Numbered from the stretch's first letter, positions 50,243 to 59,419 are shown. The stretch: DNA of 64,000 nucleotides from Myxococcales bacterium (GCA_029863605.1 JAOTVB010000018.1:1-64000); one strand, 5' to 3'. Program-made: numbers and translations. Notes: generated from the sequence alone by a model not told the origin.

Positions 50243-50830
50243 ATGGACAGTAAGAGACAACGAAAACTGAGGAACTACCTCCTCGATCGGCGTTTTCAGC
50301 TCAAGTACACGAGCATGGTCGTGCTCGTGACGGTGTCGGTCGCAAGCGGCCTAGGCTACGTTGCCTATCGGTTTTCACGTGGGCAGACCGAATCGCTGAC
50401 GGCGCACATCGCAGCTCAACCCGACCTCGACATCGAGACCGCCGAGGACTTGGAGCGCTTCGCTCAACAGGAGGATCGCAAGATCCGAAACGCCATCGTC
50501 GTCGGCGTCCTTCTGCTCACGTTGGCCCTCGGAATCACCGGAATCCTGGTGACGCACCGCGTCGTCGGTCCTGCGTACCGAATGCGCCGCCTGTTCGAGG
50601 GGGTCGGCGAAGGGAAGCTCCGGGTCACGACGGGTATTCGTAAAGGCGACGAGCTTCAAGAGCTGTATCAATCCTTTGCGGACATGGTGGAGTCGTTGCG
50701 GGACCAGCGATCCGAAGAGATCGCGCGGCTCGAGGACACCCTTGCCAAGATGGAAGCGGCAGGGGTGGAGTCGGAGTACATCACGGAGCTTCGCGCCCTC
50801 CTAAAGCGGATCCGCGACACTGTCGACTAG
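50243..50830 (+). CDS. Two-helix membrane protein with HAMP domain only
   Basis: A 195-residue protein: cytoplasmic basic start (KRQRKLRNYLLDRRFQLKY), first helix (SMVVLVTVSVASGLGYVAY), a short periplasmic loop of about 45 residues, second helix (AIVVGVLLLTLALGITGILV), then a HAMP domain (THRVVGPAYRMRRLFEGVGEGKLRV, IRKGDELQELYQSFADMVESL) and a coiled-coil tail. There is no kinase or chemoreceptor signalling domain. The loop is too short for a sensor fold. It may act as an adaptor that changes its coiled coil in response to membrane or partner signals. Confidence 0.75.
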   Translation: MDSKRQRKLRNYLLDRRFQLKYTSMVVLVTVSVASGLGYVAYRFSRGQTESLTAHIAAQPDLDIETAEDLERFAQQEDRKIRNAIVVGVLLLTLALGITGILVTHRVVGPAYRMRRLFEGVGEGKLRVTTGIRKGDELQELYQSFADMVESLRDQRSEEIARLEDTLAKMEAAGVESEYITELRALLKRIRDTVD

Positions 50831-50901
50831 AGCCCTTCGGCTGGGGGCGCGCTATTGATGAATCGGTCTGACCGCGGTATCCCCGCGATCGAGGAGCTCG
50901 C

Positions 50902-51468
50902 ATGCGCGCACTGAAGGTCATCATCGGTTTGCTGGTCGCGGCCGTTCTCATCGTTCTCGCGGTCGGCCTATTTCTCCCGAACGAATACCGCGTCGAGCGG
51001 TCGATCGAGATCGACGCCGCCCCGGAAGTGGTTTTCGATCAGGTGAACACGCTCGAGAGCTGGAGCGCATGGTCTCCCTGGATGGCCAAGGACCCCAGCA
51101 TCGAGAACAGCTACAGCGGCCCCGAGGCTGGCGTCGGTGCCAAGGTTACCTGGACGAGCAAGGACTCCGGCAATGGCAGTCAGACGATCACCTTCAGTGA
51201 ACGACCCAAGCGAATCGAAACGCATCTTGACTTCGGCGACATGGGTCAACCCAGGGCAGATTGGACCTTCGCGCCAAGCGGAGACGGCACGCGGGTGACG
51301 TGGGGCCTGGGCGGCACCGCATCAGGCCTGCTCGGCGGCTACTTTGCGAAGATGATGGATGGATGGGTCGGCGCCGACTACGAGGACGGGCTGGAGAGGC
51401 TGAAGAAGGTCGTGGAAGGCGACAGCGACGACAGTGCAGCAGACAGTGCCGCGGACGCTGGGCCCTGA
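50902..51468 (+). CDS. SRPBCC (START-like) family protein with N-terminal membrane anchor
   Basis: A 188-residue protein: a membrane-spanning N-terminus (ALKVIIGLLVAAVLIVLAVGLFL) and a SRPBCC/polyketide cyclase-like domain with the typical EYRVERSIEIDAAPEVVFDQVNTLESWSAWSPW beginning and a long C-terminal helix (YFAKMMDGWVGADYEDGLERLKKVV). Such domains bind hydrophobic ligands in a deep cavity; the ligand is unknown. The tail is Asp/Ser/Ala-rich. GAGGAGC precedes the ATG. It lies 71 bases behind the HAMP gene on the same strand. Confidence 0.8.
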   Translation: MRALKVIIGLLVAAVLIVLAVGLFLPNEYRVERSIEIDAAPEVVFDQVNTLESWSAWSPWMAKDPSIENSYSGPEAGVGAKVTWTSKDSGNGSQTITFSERPKRIETHLDFGDMGQPRADWTFAPSGDGTRVTWGLGGTASGLLGGYFAKMMDGWVGADYEDGLERLKKVVEGDSDDSAADSAADAGP

Positions 51469-51502
51469 CACTGACACTTGACTGCCGCTGACGCTGGCAC
51501 TG

Positions 51503-52003
51503 TCAGACCGACCGGTACGGGAACGATACGTTTTCGTAGTACTCGATTCGCGGCTTCCCTCGTGGGCCGTCGAACACGACCGCGGCGGCGTCGATCCTTG
51601 CTTGCACCCTGCCGAGCTTTTGCCGCCTCAGCCACAACGCGGTGGCGCGCCGTACCCGGTTGAGCTTTTCGCCGCGGATCGTCTCGGCGGGAAAGACCGG
51701 GCGTGCGCTTCGTCGCGACCGCACCTCACACACGACGACCAATGATCCACGTCGCGCGATCACGTCGAGCTCCAATCGACCGACGCGCACGTTGCGTCCG
51801 ACGATCGTGAAGCCGCGTTCGCTCAACAACGACGCGACTAGGTCTTCGCCGCGCTGGGCGAGGTCACTTCTACTGGACTTCGAGGGTCGGGTCGCGGACG
51901 CAGTAGCTTCCGCGGAGGCCGTCGCCTCCGGTTTCCAAGATCTCTTCGCAGAGGAAGCCGCCGGGGCATCCGCAGGTCGGGAGGCCGCTCCCTTCGGGCG
52001 CAC
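51503..52003 (-). CDS. UPF0102 (YraN-like) putative endonuclease with N-terminal extension
   Basis: The conserved YraN/UPF0102 domain (PD-(D/E)xK nuclease fold) begins at SDLAQRGEDLVASLLSERGF and contains RVGRLELDVIARRGSLVVVCEVRSR and the helix GEKLNRVRRATALWLRRQ. Cellular role not known; often placed near DNA repair or rnhB genes elsewhere. The active-site stretch is E-V-R rather than E-V-K. The nearest possible start upstream of the domain is a GTG at 52003, since no ATG/GTG/TTG/CTG occurs in frame between it and the domain. So at least 134 bases overlap the Cys-rich lipoprotein gene in another frame. Earlier starts (GTG in the frame further up, ATG at 52090) would lengthen the overlap. The extra 40 residues are Ala/Ser/Pro-rich. 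Confidence 0.7.
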   Translation of the reverse strand: MRPKGAASRPADAPAASSAKRSWKPEATASAEATASATRPSKSSRSDLAQRGEDLVASLLSERGFTIVGRNVRVGRLELDVIARRGSLVVVCEVRSRRSARPVFPAETIRGEKLNRVRRATALWLRRQKLGRVQARIDAAAVVFDGPRGKPRIEYYENVSFPYRSV

Positions 52004-52307
52004 CGCATCGGCACGAGCAGTAGACGCTTCGCTCGACGTCACTCGGGGAAACGCAGGTGGTGGTTCCTCCTGGGCATTCCGGTTCGACATTGTTTGGGTC
52101 GCCAGCCAGTTCTCGGACAAGACAGACGCGAGTTGCGCACTGAACCGAGCTGGTCTCCAGATATGTTTCGGAGGCGAGAAATCCGCCTTCGGGCACCTGC
52201 TCCGGGACACATGGGTCGCCCACGGCGCTCTCGGCGCAACCAGTGCCGACCAACCCTACGGCGGCGACCGCCACAAACCCCAGTAATTCAAGCCATTTTC
52301 CGCTCAT
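51870..52307 (-). CDS. Cys-rich lipoprotein of unknown function
   Basis: 145 residues from the ATG at 52307 (a GTG at 52310 is directly in front). The lipoprotein signal (LLGFVAVAAVGLVGTGC) is followed by a mature part with some 12 further Cys, including CATRVC, ECPGGTTTC, YCSCRCGAPEG, TCGCPGGFLCEE and a final YCVRDP, so several disulfides are likely. No family recognised; such Cys-rich lipoproteins are common in myxobacteria. GAGGGGG lies just before the start. Its last third overlaps the UPF0102 gene start region in another frame. Confidence 0.7.
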   Translation of the reverse strand: MSGKWLELLGFVAVAAVGLVGTGCAESAVGDPCVPEQVPEGGFLASETYLETSSVQCATRVCLVRELAGDPNNVEPECPGGTTTCVSPSDVERSVYCSCRCGAPEGSGLPTCGCPGGFLCEEILETGGDGLRGSYCVRDPTLEVQ

Positions 52308-52339
52308 CACGCCCCCTCAACAAGCCCCCGCTTACCCAC

Positions 52340-52369
52340 ATCATAACGGCAATAAGAGATCGCACCCAA
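52340..52369 (-). promoter_or_regulatory. Putative promoter of the Cys-rich lipoprotein gene
   Basis: On the minus strand, TTGGGT (52364-52369) and TATGAT (52340-52345) are 18 bases apart. The predicted start near 52333 gives a leader of about 25 bases. It lies in the 322-base divergent gap 52308-52629, whose other content is the plus-strand promoter at 52505 and no further feature I can support. Confidence 0.45.
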
Positions 52370-52504
52370 ACTTCCCCCGCCGTCAGGGGTCAGAAAAGGG
52401 AGATGCCGGCGAAACCGACGCCTCTGTTTGAATTTGTCAGGTCCGCGAGGAAGATTCCAGTGCCAATTGCAGTCAGCCCGTCAAAAGCTCAATGGCGCTA
52501 TACC

Positions 52505-52534
52505 TTGACGACCCCTTCGGCTGCTTTCTATGAT
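52505..52534 (+). promoter_or_regulatory. Putative promoter of the TPR/Glt-like operon
   Basis: TTGACG (52505-52510, five of six consensus), an 18-base spacer and TATGAT (52529-52534, five of six). The start would be near 52541, leaving a leader of about 90 bases to the ATG at 52630. This is one of the best sigma-70-like promoters in the window, and it precedes the seven-gene envelope block. Confidence 0.6.
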
Positions 52535-52629
52535 GGTACCCGGGCGAGACACAAGGGGTTCGTTTCGTTCCAATTTTGGGGGTCATGGGGGAACTTGGAA
52601 AACCAAGCTTCCACACCAAGGAGCACTTT

Positions 52630-54258
52630 ATGAAGTGGATCCACTTGTGGGCGGTGTCCGCGTTCGTTGTCAGCTTGTGGGTTGGTACGCCCGCCGACGC
52701 GCAGGACATGAGCTTCGGTCTCGAGGAGACGGGGCAGAGCGGTGCACCGGCGAAGCTCGGTAAACCGTCGAAGAGGCTGGCAGCGGCGTTGAGCGCATTC
52801 GAGTCCAAGGACTACGAGGAGGCGGCGATGGGTCTTCAGCGCGTTGCCGCAGGAAAGTCGAAGGACGGAAGGGGCAATCGACAGAAGGCCCAATTCATGT
52901 TGGGACAGGCGCTTTATGCGGCGGGCTACTACCAGTCCGCGCTTACCGTCTTCGACGAGGTCAGCGAGCAGGGCCCCGGTCATTTGTTTTTCGGCGATAC
53001 ACTCGCGTGGCTCGGCAAGCTCGCCTCGAAGCTCCCAGAGTCGTCGGGCATCATCGGGATCGTCGGGCGGTACGGGATCGGCGCACTCGGAGAGTTCAAA
53101 GAGAAAGACTCAGTCCTCTACAACCAGCTCCTCTACTTGATGGGACGTCATCTCTATGCGCAGGCGGACTTCCGCCAGGCCATCGACCTCTTCCAGGAAG
53201 TCGACCCGAGCTCCAAGCAGTACACATACGCGAAGTTCTTCGAAGGGATTTCGTTCATTCGCATGCGCCAGGCGCGTCCTGCGATCGCTTCGTTTCGTGC
53301 CATTCTCGACGTTGTCGACAGTGGTGATACCAAAGGCATCGACGAAGACCGGATGACCAACCTCGCCTGGATCTCGCTTGCTCGCGTCTATTACACCGCG
53401 GCTAACCAGGGAAAGGACATAGATGGAACGCTGTTGGGTCAGTCCGTCGAGTCCTGGAACAAGGTGTCGCAATCGAGCGAGTACTGGCTCGACGCGCTCT
53501 TCGAATCGTCATGGGCGTTTTTCTTAGCGGACGAATACTCCCGCTCGCTGGGCAACGTTCACACCCTGTTCTCGCCGTATTTCGAGGACTCGTTTTATCC
53601 CGAAGCACTCGTGCTCAAGGCCGTTACGTTCTTCGTGAACTGCCAGGTCGACAACGCCGATGCGACCGTAGCCAAGTTTCATAATCTGTATGACCCAGTC
53701 AAAGTCGAGCTCGACGCGGTGCTTTCCAAGCATCAGGACAACGCAGACTTCTTCGAATTCTTGAAAGCGGTTCGAGCTGGCAAGGCGGAACTTTCGCCGC
53801 GCGTGCGCCCCATCGTGGCCACGGCGCTGAGCGACCGTACCGTTCTTCAGCATCTCGAGTACGTTTCGATTCTCGATAAAGAGGAACGACTTCTGAGTAA
53901 GTCGAGCGCAGAGTTCCAGGGCTCGCCGGTTGGCGAAAAGATTCTCGAAGACACTTCTCTTGCAAAGGCGTTTGCGGTCGATCAGGCCGGCGACCTCGCA
54001 CGGGGGCGCTATAAGCGACTGATTCGAGAGCTTAGTGACCTCAGCAACCAGGTCGACACGGTGGAGCTCGAGATCGCCACGTTCCGGCGAGGGCAGATCG
54101 ATCAAGATCTTCAACAGCAGATGTCGCTGGCCAAGCAATCGAAGGGCGGCGACGTCGAAGTGGATGATGAACACCAACTATGGCCGTTCAATGGGGAGTA
54201 CTGGCGAGATGAGTTGGGGTTCTATCGACAACAGGTGACTAACCTATGTACGCGCTGA
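52630..54258 (+). CDS. Exported TPR protein (possibly GltC-like)
   Basis: 542 residues with a signal peptide (IHLWAVSAFVVSLWVGTPADA) followed by tetratricopeptide-like helical pairs over most of the length: LAAALSAFESKDYEEAAMGLQRV, AQFMLGQALYAAGYYQSALTVFDEV, LYLMGRHLYAQADFRQAIDLFQEVD, WISLARVYYTAANQG, LDALFESSWAFFLADEYSRSLG. It should act in the periplasm as a scaffold. Within this block it precedes the GltD-like gene and overlaps it by 13 bases. A TPR protein, GltC, belongs to the second Glt cluster in Myxococcus, so the comparison is only suggestive. AGGAG stands seven bases before the ATG. Confidence 0.75.
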   Translation: MKWIHLWAVSAFVVSLWVGTPADAQDMSFGLEETGQSGAPAKLGKPSKRLAAALSAFESKDYEEAAMGLQRVAAGKSKDGRGNRQKAQFMLGQALYAAGYYQSALTVFDEVSEQGPGHLFFGDTLAWLGKLASKLPESSGIIGIVGRYGIGALGEFKEKDSVLYNQLLYLMGRHLYAQADFRQAIDLFQEVDPSSKQYTYAKFFEGISFIRMRQARPAIASFRAILDVVDSGDTKGIDEDRMTNLAWISLARVYYTAANQGKDIDGTLLGQSVESWNKVSQSSEYWLDALFESSWAFFLADEYSRSLGNVHTLFSPYFEDSFYPEALVLKAVTFFVNCQVDNADATVAKFHNLYDPVKVELDAVLSKHQDNADFFEFLKAVRAGKAELSPRVRPIVATALSDRTVLQHLEYVSILDKEERLLSKSSAEFQGSPVGEKILEDTSLAKAFAVDQAGDLARGRYKRLIRELSDLSNQVDTVELEIATFRRGQIDQDLQQQMSLAKQSKGGDVEVDDEHQLWPFNGEYWRDELGFYRQQVTNLCTR

Positions 54259-57200
54259 ACAAATCGAAATGCGTCGCGAGCTTCCTCTTCGGGTCGTTCG
54301 TCGTCGTGATGGGGGGCGAGGCCGCGGCAGAGCAAGCGCCGATGAGCCTCGAGGCCGTTTGCATCCCGGAGACCACCGAGCAGGCGATTGCTGCCTGTCC
54401 TGCCGGTGCCCGGAAGGGGAGTGCCAAGGAGGGCGGAAACGTTCCTGTTTCTCGGTTTCACGAGGCCGAGCGCAAGCAGACCAAGAAGCAGGGTCCAACG
54501 GGGCCGTCGCTTCAAATCGACATGAGCACCCGACTCGGACGCGAGCAGACCCGCGCCCGCACGGAGGCGTTGCTCAAGCGCGAGATCCAAATCCTCGAGC
54601 GGCTTGTGAAAAACAGCGCAGATGACGATCCAAGGCGGCCCGCGGTGTTGCTTCGACTCGCCGAGACGCAGTTCGAGATGCAGATCGCGCAAACGGCGAC
54701 CGTGAGGTCCTTCGACGACCCGATCTACGAGGCCTGCACGCGCGACAAGGATAAGGCGCGCTGCAAAGAGGCGCGGGAAGGTCAAAAGAAGGCCACGGCG
54801 GCGCTCGATGCGACCCGCAATGACAGCATTCGCACCTACGCGACCCTCGTCCGCGACCATCCGAATTTCAAACGGATGGATGAGGTCCTGTTCTCGTTAG
54901 CCTTCGCGCTCCAAGAACAAGACCAGTTCGACAAGGCTCGGGCGGTTTATCGGCGGTTGATCAAAGACTACCCGAAGAGCCGCTTCGTGCCGAACGCCTA
55001 TCTCTCGTTTGCGGAGTACTACTTCAACGACAGCGACATGGAGGCGGCGGGGAAGTTCTACCGTAAGGTCATCGAGTTTCCGCCGAAGAACAACTCGGTC
55101 TATGGCTACGCGCTCTATAAGATCGCGTGGGTCGAGTACAACCGGGAGCGGTATCGTCAGTCGTTGCAGGGGTTCGTCGACATTCTCGAGTTCGCCCGCA
55201 AGAACAAGTATGCCAACGACGCCAAGAACCTGGCGCGCCAGGCCCGAAAGGAGCTGGTGCTTCCGTATTCGCACTACGGGTCGCCCGGCAAGGCGCTCGA
55301 TTTCTTCCGTCGATACGCAAAGAGCGACGCCGAGGCTCACGAGATGCTCGAAAATCTGGCCGAGCTCTACTTCGATACCGGCCAGTGGCCCCAGGCGATT
55401 ACGGTCTACCACAAGCTGATGGCGGACGCGCCTCGCAGCAACTCGCTCTGTGACTGGCAGACGAAAGTCACCAACGCGGTGATTTCCTCGCGGCCGAATC
55501 AGGAGCAGATCATCGAGCTCAAGCGCTTGGTCGACATTTACCGGACCTTCAAGGAGGGCAGTAGGCCCGCTGCCAAGGTCGAGCAGTGCAAGTCCGAGAC
55601 GGCGACCACGATTCTTTGGCTCGCCACGTCGTGGCACCGCGAAGCCGTCGGGACTGACTCGGCTCCGGGAACCAAGAGCAAGAAGACGATGTCGCAGGCT
55701 TCCGTGCTCTACCGGACTCTTCTCAAAGAGTTCCCGGACATGGAACAAATGGAGTTCAAGAACATCGACCGTCGTGATTGGCCGACGGAATACAAGATTT
55801 CGTACTTCTACGCCGAACTTCTTTGGAAGATGGAGGAGTGGGGGCAGTGCGGTCCGGCGTTCGACGCCGTGGTCGAGCTGAATTCGCAGGGTGAGTTTAC
55901 GAGTGACGCAGCCTACGCAGCGGTGCTCTGTTACAACAACTTATATCAGCAGCAGTACGTTCCTCGCGAGACCAAGACGAAGTTCGTCAGCAAGCGAGAT
56001 CAAAAGTCGATGAAGAACGCCGAGCCCGCCGAAGCGGCCAAGTTCAAGAAGAAGCAGTTCACACCGCTTCAAAAGGGCATGCTGGAAGCGTTCAACCGAT
56101 ACGTTTGCTACGTCGACAAGGCCGAGGACCTCGCGACCATCAAGTATCGCCGCGCTCGAATCTACTACGAGGCAAACCGTTTCGAGGAAGCTGCCGTCCT
56201 GTTCCGCGACATCGCATTCAATCACAAGGACAGCGAGCTTTCAGAGTACGCCGCGAACCTCTACCTCGATTGCTTGAACATCCTCGGCACGCAGCTCGCG
56301 GAGCCGCGCGTGGCTTGCGTGCAGGAGCTCGGCGCTTCGATCGACCCGATGTCGGCGTCCTTCTGCGGTACCGAGCAACTCGCCGAGGAGCATCCCGACC
56401 TCTGCGGCAGCCTCAGCACGCTTCAGTGTCAGGTGCGTCGGAAGGAAGCCGAGACTTACGAAAAAACGCAGCAATTCAAGAAAGCAGCTGCAACGTATGT
56501 TCGCATTTTCCGGCGTCACCAGGAGTGCGGCGAGATGGACGAGGTCCTCTACAACGCGGCGATCAACTTCGAGGCGGCTCACCTGCTCGGCCGTGCGATT
56601 CAGGTTCGAACGGTGATGATCGAGCGCTACCCGCAGAGTGCCCTCTCCAAGAAGGCCGTCTATTTGATCGGTCAGAACTTCCAGGCGCTGGCGTACTACG
56701 AGCAGGCCGCCAAGTACTACGAGCAGTTCGCGAGGAAGTTTCCCGGTGAGGACGGCACGAAGTGCGACGCCGACGACAAGAAGGCGGGCATCTGTCCGAA
56801 CGCCATCGAGGGTCTCGAGCAAGCTACCTTCTTCCGCATCGGCCTAGGCGACGATCAAGCAGCCATGGAAGACGCGGACCTCTTTGCCCGCAACTACCGG
56901 CGCAAGCTTCCGCGGCAGACGTCGCAAGTCATGTTCTCCATCGGCTCGATCTACGAGCGACAGAACCGACCTTCCCAGGTGATCTCGCACTACCAGGAGT
57001 ATCTGAAGAAGTATGGCAAAGTGGGGACGCCGCATCAGATCATCCAGGCGAACACCGCCATCGGCCGAGCGTACTGGCAGCTCAACAGGAAGAACGAGGC
57101 CAAGAAGTACTTCTCGACTGCGGTCAAGGGTTGGACCTCGGGTGCGCCAAAGAGGATTCGAGGGCTCAACGATACTTCGAAGGAGACCAAGGCTGCGTTC

Positions 57201-57863
57201 ATGCGAGAAGCGCTCGATAGCGCTGCCGAATCGCAGTTTTACCTGTCCGAATACAAGTTCGCCGAGTTCGCGAAGGTCGCCTTCCCGAAGTACACGGGCG
57301 GCAAGAGCGCTGCGAAGGTGAAGAAGTGGTCGGAAACCGAGTTCAAACGGTGGGTGACGAAGAAGCTCGGGGTGCTTCGCGCGGCCGAGGCCGATTACGC
57401 CAAGGTCGCTAAGATGACGGTCACGCTCGACGGCATCAAAATGCAGTCGGCTCCGTGGCAGATCGCGGCCGCGTCGCGGACCGGTGAGATGTACCGGAGC
57501 TTCGTCGACGAGTTCCGGGATGCTCCGATTCCACGCGAAATCGAAAAGGACCCAGGGCTCTTCGATATCTATGTGGGTGCTCTCGACGACGCCTCCGAGC
57601 CGCTTCAGCGGCAGGCGATCGACAAGTTCGAGTTCTGCCTGAAGACCGCCACGCAGGTGCGATGGTTCAACAAGTGGTCGCGCTCCTGTGAGAGCGAGCT
57701 CAACGCGCTCAACCCGAAGCAATATCCCGTCGCGGCTGAGCTCCGCGGCGAGCCCAATTACGTGAAGCACACGGTCGGAGAGCCCGGTGCGGTGGATCTG
57801 GGCGCCATCAAAGACACGTCGCTGACGTCCAAGGATGCCGTCGCGGAAAGGGGGAAGCCGTGA
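54246..57863 (+). CDS. Giant exported TPR protein (GltD-like)
   Basis: 1205 residues: signal peptide (CVASFLFGSFVVVMGGEAAA), a low-complexity stretch, then at least a dozen TPR-like helix pairs from about residue 100 onward (VLLRLAETQFEMQIAQ, VLFSLAFALQEQDQFDKARAVYRRLIKDYPKSRFV, AYLSFAEYYFNDSDMEAAGKFYRKV, LAELYFDTGQWPQAITVYHKL, AVYLIGQNFQALAYYEQAAKYYEQF, IGSIYERQNRPSQVISHYQEYLKKYG). Basic, Lys-rich segments lie between repeats. Size, export signal and position just before a TPR lipoprotein match GltD of the Myxococcus gliding (Glt) complex. AGGTGA precedes the ATG, which overlaps the previous gene; its own stop overlaps the next GTG. Confidence 0.75.
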   Translation: MYALNKSKCVASFLFGSFVVVMGGEAAAEQAPMSLEAVCIPETTEQAIAACPAGARKGSAKEGGNVPVSRFHEAERKQTKKQGPTGPSLQIDMSTRLGREQTRARTEALLKREIQILERLVKNSADDDPRRPAVLLRLAETQFEMQIAQTATVRSFDDPIYEACTRDKDKARCKEAREGQKKATAALDATRNDSIRTYATLVRDHPNFKRMDEVLFSLAFALQEQDQFDKARAVYRRLIKDYPKSRFVPNAYLSFAEYYFNDSDMEAAGKFYRKVIEFPPKNNSVYGYALYKIAWVEYNRERYRQSLQGFVDILEFARKNKYANDAKNLARQARKELVLPYSHYGSPGKALDFFRRYAKSDAEAHEMLENLAELYFDTGQWPQAITVYHKLMADAPRSNSLCDWQTKVTNAVISSRPNQEQIIELKRLVDIYRTFKEGSRPAAKVEQCKSETATTILWLATSWHREAVGTDSAPGTKSKKTMSQASVLYRTLLKEFPDMEQMEFKNIDRRDWPTEYKISYFYAELLWKMEEWGQCGPAFDAVVELNSQGEFTSDAAYAAVLCYNNLYQQQYVPRETKTKFVSKRDQKSMKNAEPAEAAKFKKKQFTPLQKGMLEAFNRYVCYVDKAEDLATIKYRRARIYYEANRFEEAAVLFRDIAFNHKDSELSEYAANLYLDCLNILGTQLAEPRVACVQELGASIDPMSASFCGTEQLAEEHPDLCGSLSTLQCQVRRKEAETYEKTQQFKKAAATYVRIFRRHQECGEMDEVLYNAAINFEAAHLLGRAIQVRTVMIERYPQSALSKKAVYLIGQNFQALAYYEQAAKYYEQFARKFPGEDGTKCDADDKKAGICPNAIEGLEQATFFRIGLGDDQAAMEDADLFARNYRRKLPRQTSQVMFSIGSIYERQNRPSQVISHYQEYLKKYGKVGTPHQIIQANTAIGRAYWQLNRKNEAKKYFSTAVKGWTSGAPKRIRGLNDTSKETKAAFMREALDSAAESQFYLSEYKFAEFAKVAFPKYTGGKSAAKVKKWSETEFKRWVTKKLGVLRAAEADYAKVAKMTVTLDGIKMQSAPWQIAAASRTGEMYRSFVDEFRDAPIPREIEKDPGLFDIYVGALDDASEPLQRQAIDKFEFCLKTATQVRWFNKWSRSCESELNALNPKQYPVAAELRGEPNYVKHTVGEPGAVDLGAIKDTSLTSKDAVAERGKP

Positions 57864-59137
57864 CGCGATATCGCAAATTGGCAGTCGTCATCGCTATGCT
57901 CGTGGTGGGCTGCGGTGGTGGTGAAGGCGTGAAGAAAGAGACCGTCCCGAAGGCTGATGTCGCCCGCACCGCAGGGGGCGAGGCGATCACGACCGCCGAC
58001 GGTAGCGCCGTCAGCAAGAAGGCACACAACCGATGGGGATCCGCTCTCGACGATTTCGAACAGAACGAGAAGGCGGGCTGGACTCCGGCCAAGTGTGGCG
58101 CCTCTTCGAGGGACTTCGAAAAAGCCGCCGCCGCGCAAGGCGGTGGATTCGCCGAGGCTCACTACATGGCCGGGCTCGCTCTTGAGCGTTGTGGTGATAG
58201 CGGAGCCAAGAAGCATTACGAGACGGCTCTCAAAGTTGACCCGAAGTTCTGCAAGGCCCGAGTGGCGCTCGCCCTCGAAGATTTGGAGGGCGGGAAAGCC
58301 AGCCAGGCCAAGTCCGAGTTTGAAAGGGCCATCAAAGACGATCCGCAGTGCACGTCGGGGTACACCAACCTTGCCATCGTGCAACGGGCACAAGGGCAGG
58401 ACGACGAGGCGCTCAAGAACCTTCGTCGCGCGCTCGCGATCGAGTCAGATTACCTGGCCGCCTTCAACCAGATGGCACTCCTTCACTACGATCGCGGTCG
58501 CAAAGGCAACGCCGCCGAGCTCGACCTTGCCGAGGTCGTCTGCCGCCAGGCCCAGATGATCGATGCGGACTATGCGCCGATCTACAATACGTGGGGCTTG
58601 ATCAAGGTCTACAAGGGCGATGTCATCGCGGCGCTTCGGTTCTTTCAGAAGGCTATCACGCTCGATCCGGATCTCTTCGAAGCACAAATGAACTTCGGCG
58701 AGGTGACGATTTCGTTTCGCGGCTACGAGGACGGACGCAAGGCGTTTGAACGGGCGGTCGCCCTCCAGCCGGACAACTACGAGGCTATCATCGGGCTCGG
58801 CAGCGCCCTTCGAGGCTTGGACCGCTTTCCGGAGGCCCAGGCCCAATACGAACGAGCGCAGAAACTCGACCCGCGCCGTCCCGAGGCGTACTTCAATCTA
58901 GGGGTGCTCTACCAAGACTACATGTCGGGTTCAGTGGTTGATTTGAAGAAAGCGAAGCAATACTTCACCGACTTCGTGCAAAAGGCGGGCAACCGACCCG
59001 AGTTTCGTTCGAACGTGGCCGATGTGAACAATCGATGCGGGCAGAAGCCGAGCAAAAAGCGCGGCGCGCCGAAGTGTCGACCCGGACGCATGCAGAACAT
59101 CAACATCTCCATCGAGGCCATGCAGGTCGCGGGTTAG
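57860..59137 (+). CDS. TPR lipoprotein (GltE/AglT-like)
   Basis: 425 residues. The GTG start is in a GTGA overlap. The lipoprotein signal (KLAVVIAMLVVGC) is followed by a variable stretch, then eight or so TPRs (AEAHYMAGLALERCGDSGAKKHYETALKVDP, TSGYTNLAIVQRAQGQDDEALKNLRRALAIE, YAPIYNTWGLIKVYKGDVIAALRFFQKAITLDP, PEAYFNLGVLYQDY). The C-terminal tail has three Cys and ends MQNINISIEAMQ. In Myxococcus xanthus, GltE (AglT) is a TPR lipoprotein encoded between GltD and the small GltF, the same order as here. Predicted outer-membrane or periplasmic component of the trans-envelope complex. Confidence 0.78.
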   Translation: MTRYRKLAVVIAMLVVGCGGGEGVKKETVPKADVARTAGGEAITTADGSAVSKKAHNRWGSALDDFEQNEKAGWTPAKCGASSRDFEKAAAAQGGGFAEAHYMAGLALERCGDSGAKKHYETALKVDPKFCKARVALALEDLEGGKASQAKSEFERAIKDDPQCTSGYTNLAIVQRAQGQDDEALKNLRRALAIESDYLAAFNQMALLHYDRGRKGNAAELDLAEVVCRQAQMIDADYAPIYNTWGLIKVYKGDVIAALRFFQKAITLDPDLFEAQMNFGEVTISFRGYEDGRKAFERAVALQPDNYEAIIGLGSALRGLDRFPEAQAQYERAQKLDPRRPEAYFNLGVLYQDYMSGSVVDLKKAKQYFTDFVQKAGNRPEFRSNVADVNNRCGQKPSKKRGAPKCRPGRMQNINISIEAMQVAG

Positions 59138-59146
59138 GTGGCAAAC

Positions 59147-59419
59147 ATGAGCAAAACGACTTCGAGGTTCGCTTTACAAACACTTGTTTTCATTGGGTTG
59201 CTGGCGATGGCCTCTTTGGTTTCGACGCCGACCGTCCAAGCGCAGTCGGGGCCGGCACCGGAAACGACCTATGACTTCGAGGATGACCTCGTCACCGGCG
59301 ATTTGATTCGACCCGATGGCGAGCAATTGATCGTTCGCCGTCGCGGGCGCCGAGCGTCGCTGATTCAGATTCGCGAGCATTTTATTCCCGAGATGCTGAA
59401 ATCTGTGGAAGATTTGTAG
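59147..59419 (+). CDS. Small exported protein (GltF/CglF-like)
   Basis: 90 residues: signal peptide (LQTLVFIGLLAMASLVSTPTVQA), an acidic segment (TTYDFEDDLVTGDLIRPDGE) and a C-terminal part IVRRRGRRASLIQIREHFIPEMLKSVEDL. The ending with FIPEMLKS-V-E-D-L and the DD(L)xxGDLIRPDGE pattern are what I associate with the CglF/GltF protein of the Myxococcus gliding cluster, which sits between GltE and GltG. The ATG at 59147 with AGGTGG upstream is chosen over a GTG at 59138. Periplasmic location expected. Confidence 0.7.
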   Translation: MSKTTSRFALQTLVFIGLLAMASLVSTPTVQAQSGPAPETTYDFEDDLVTGDLIRPDGEQLIVRRRGRRASLIQIREHFIPEMLKSVEDL

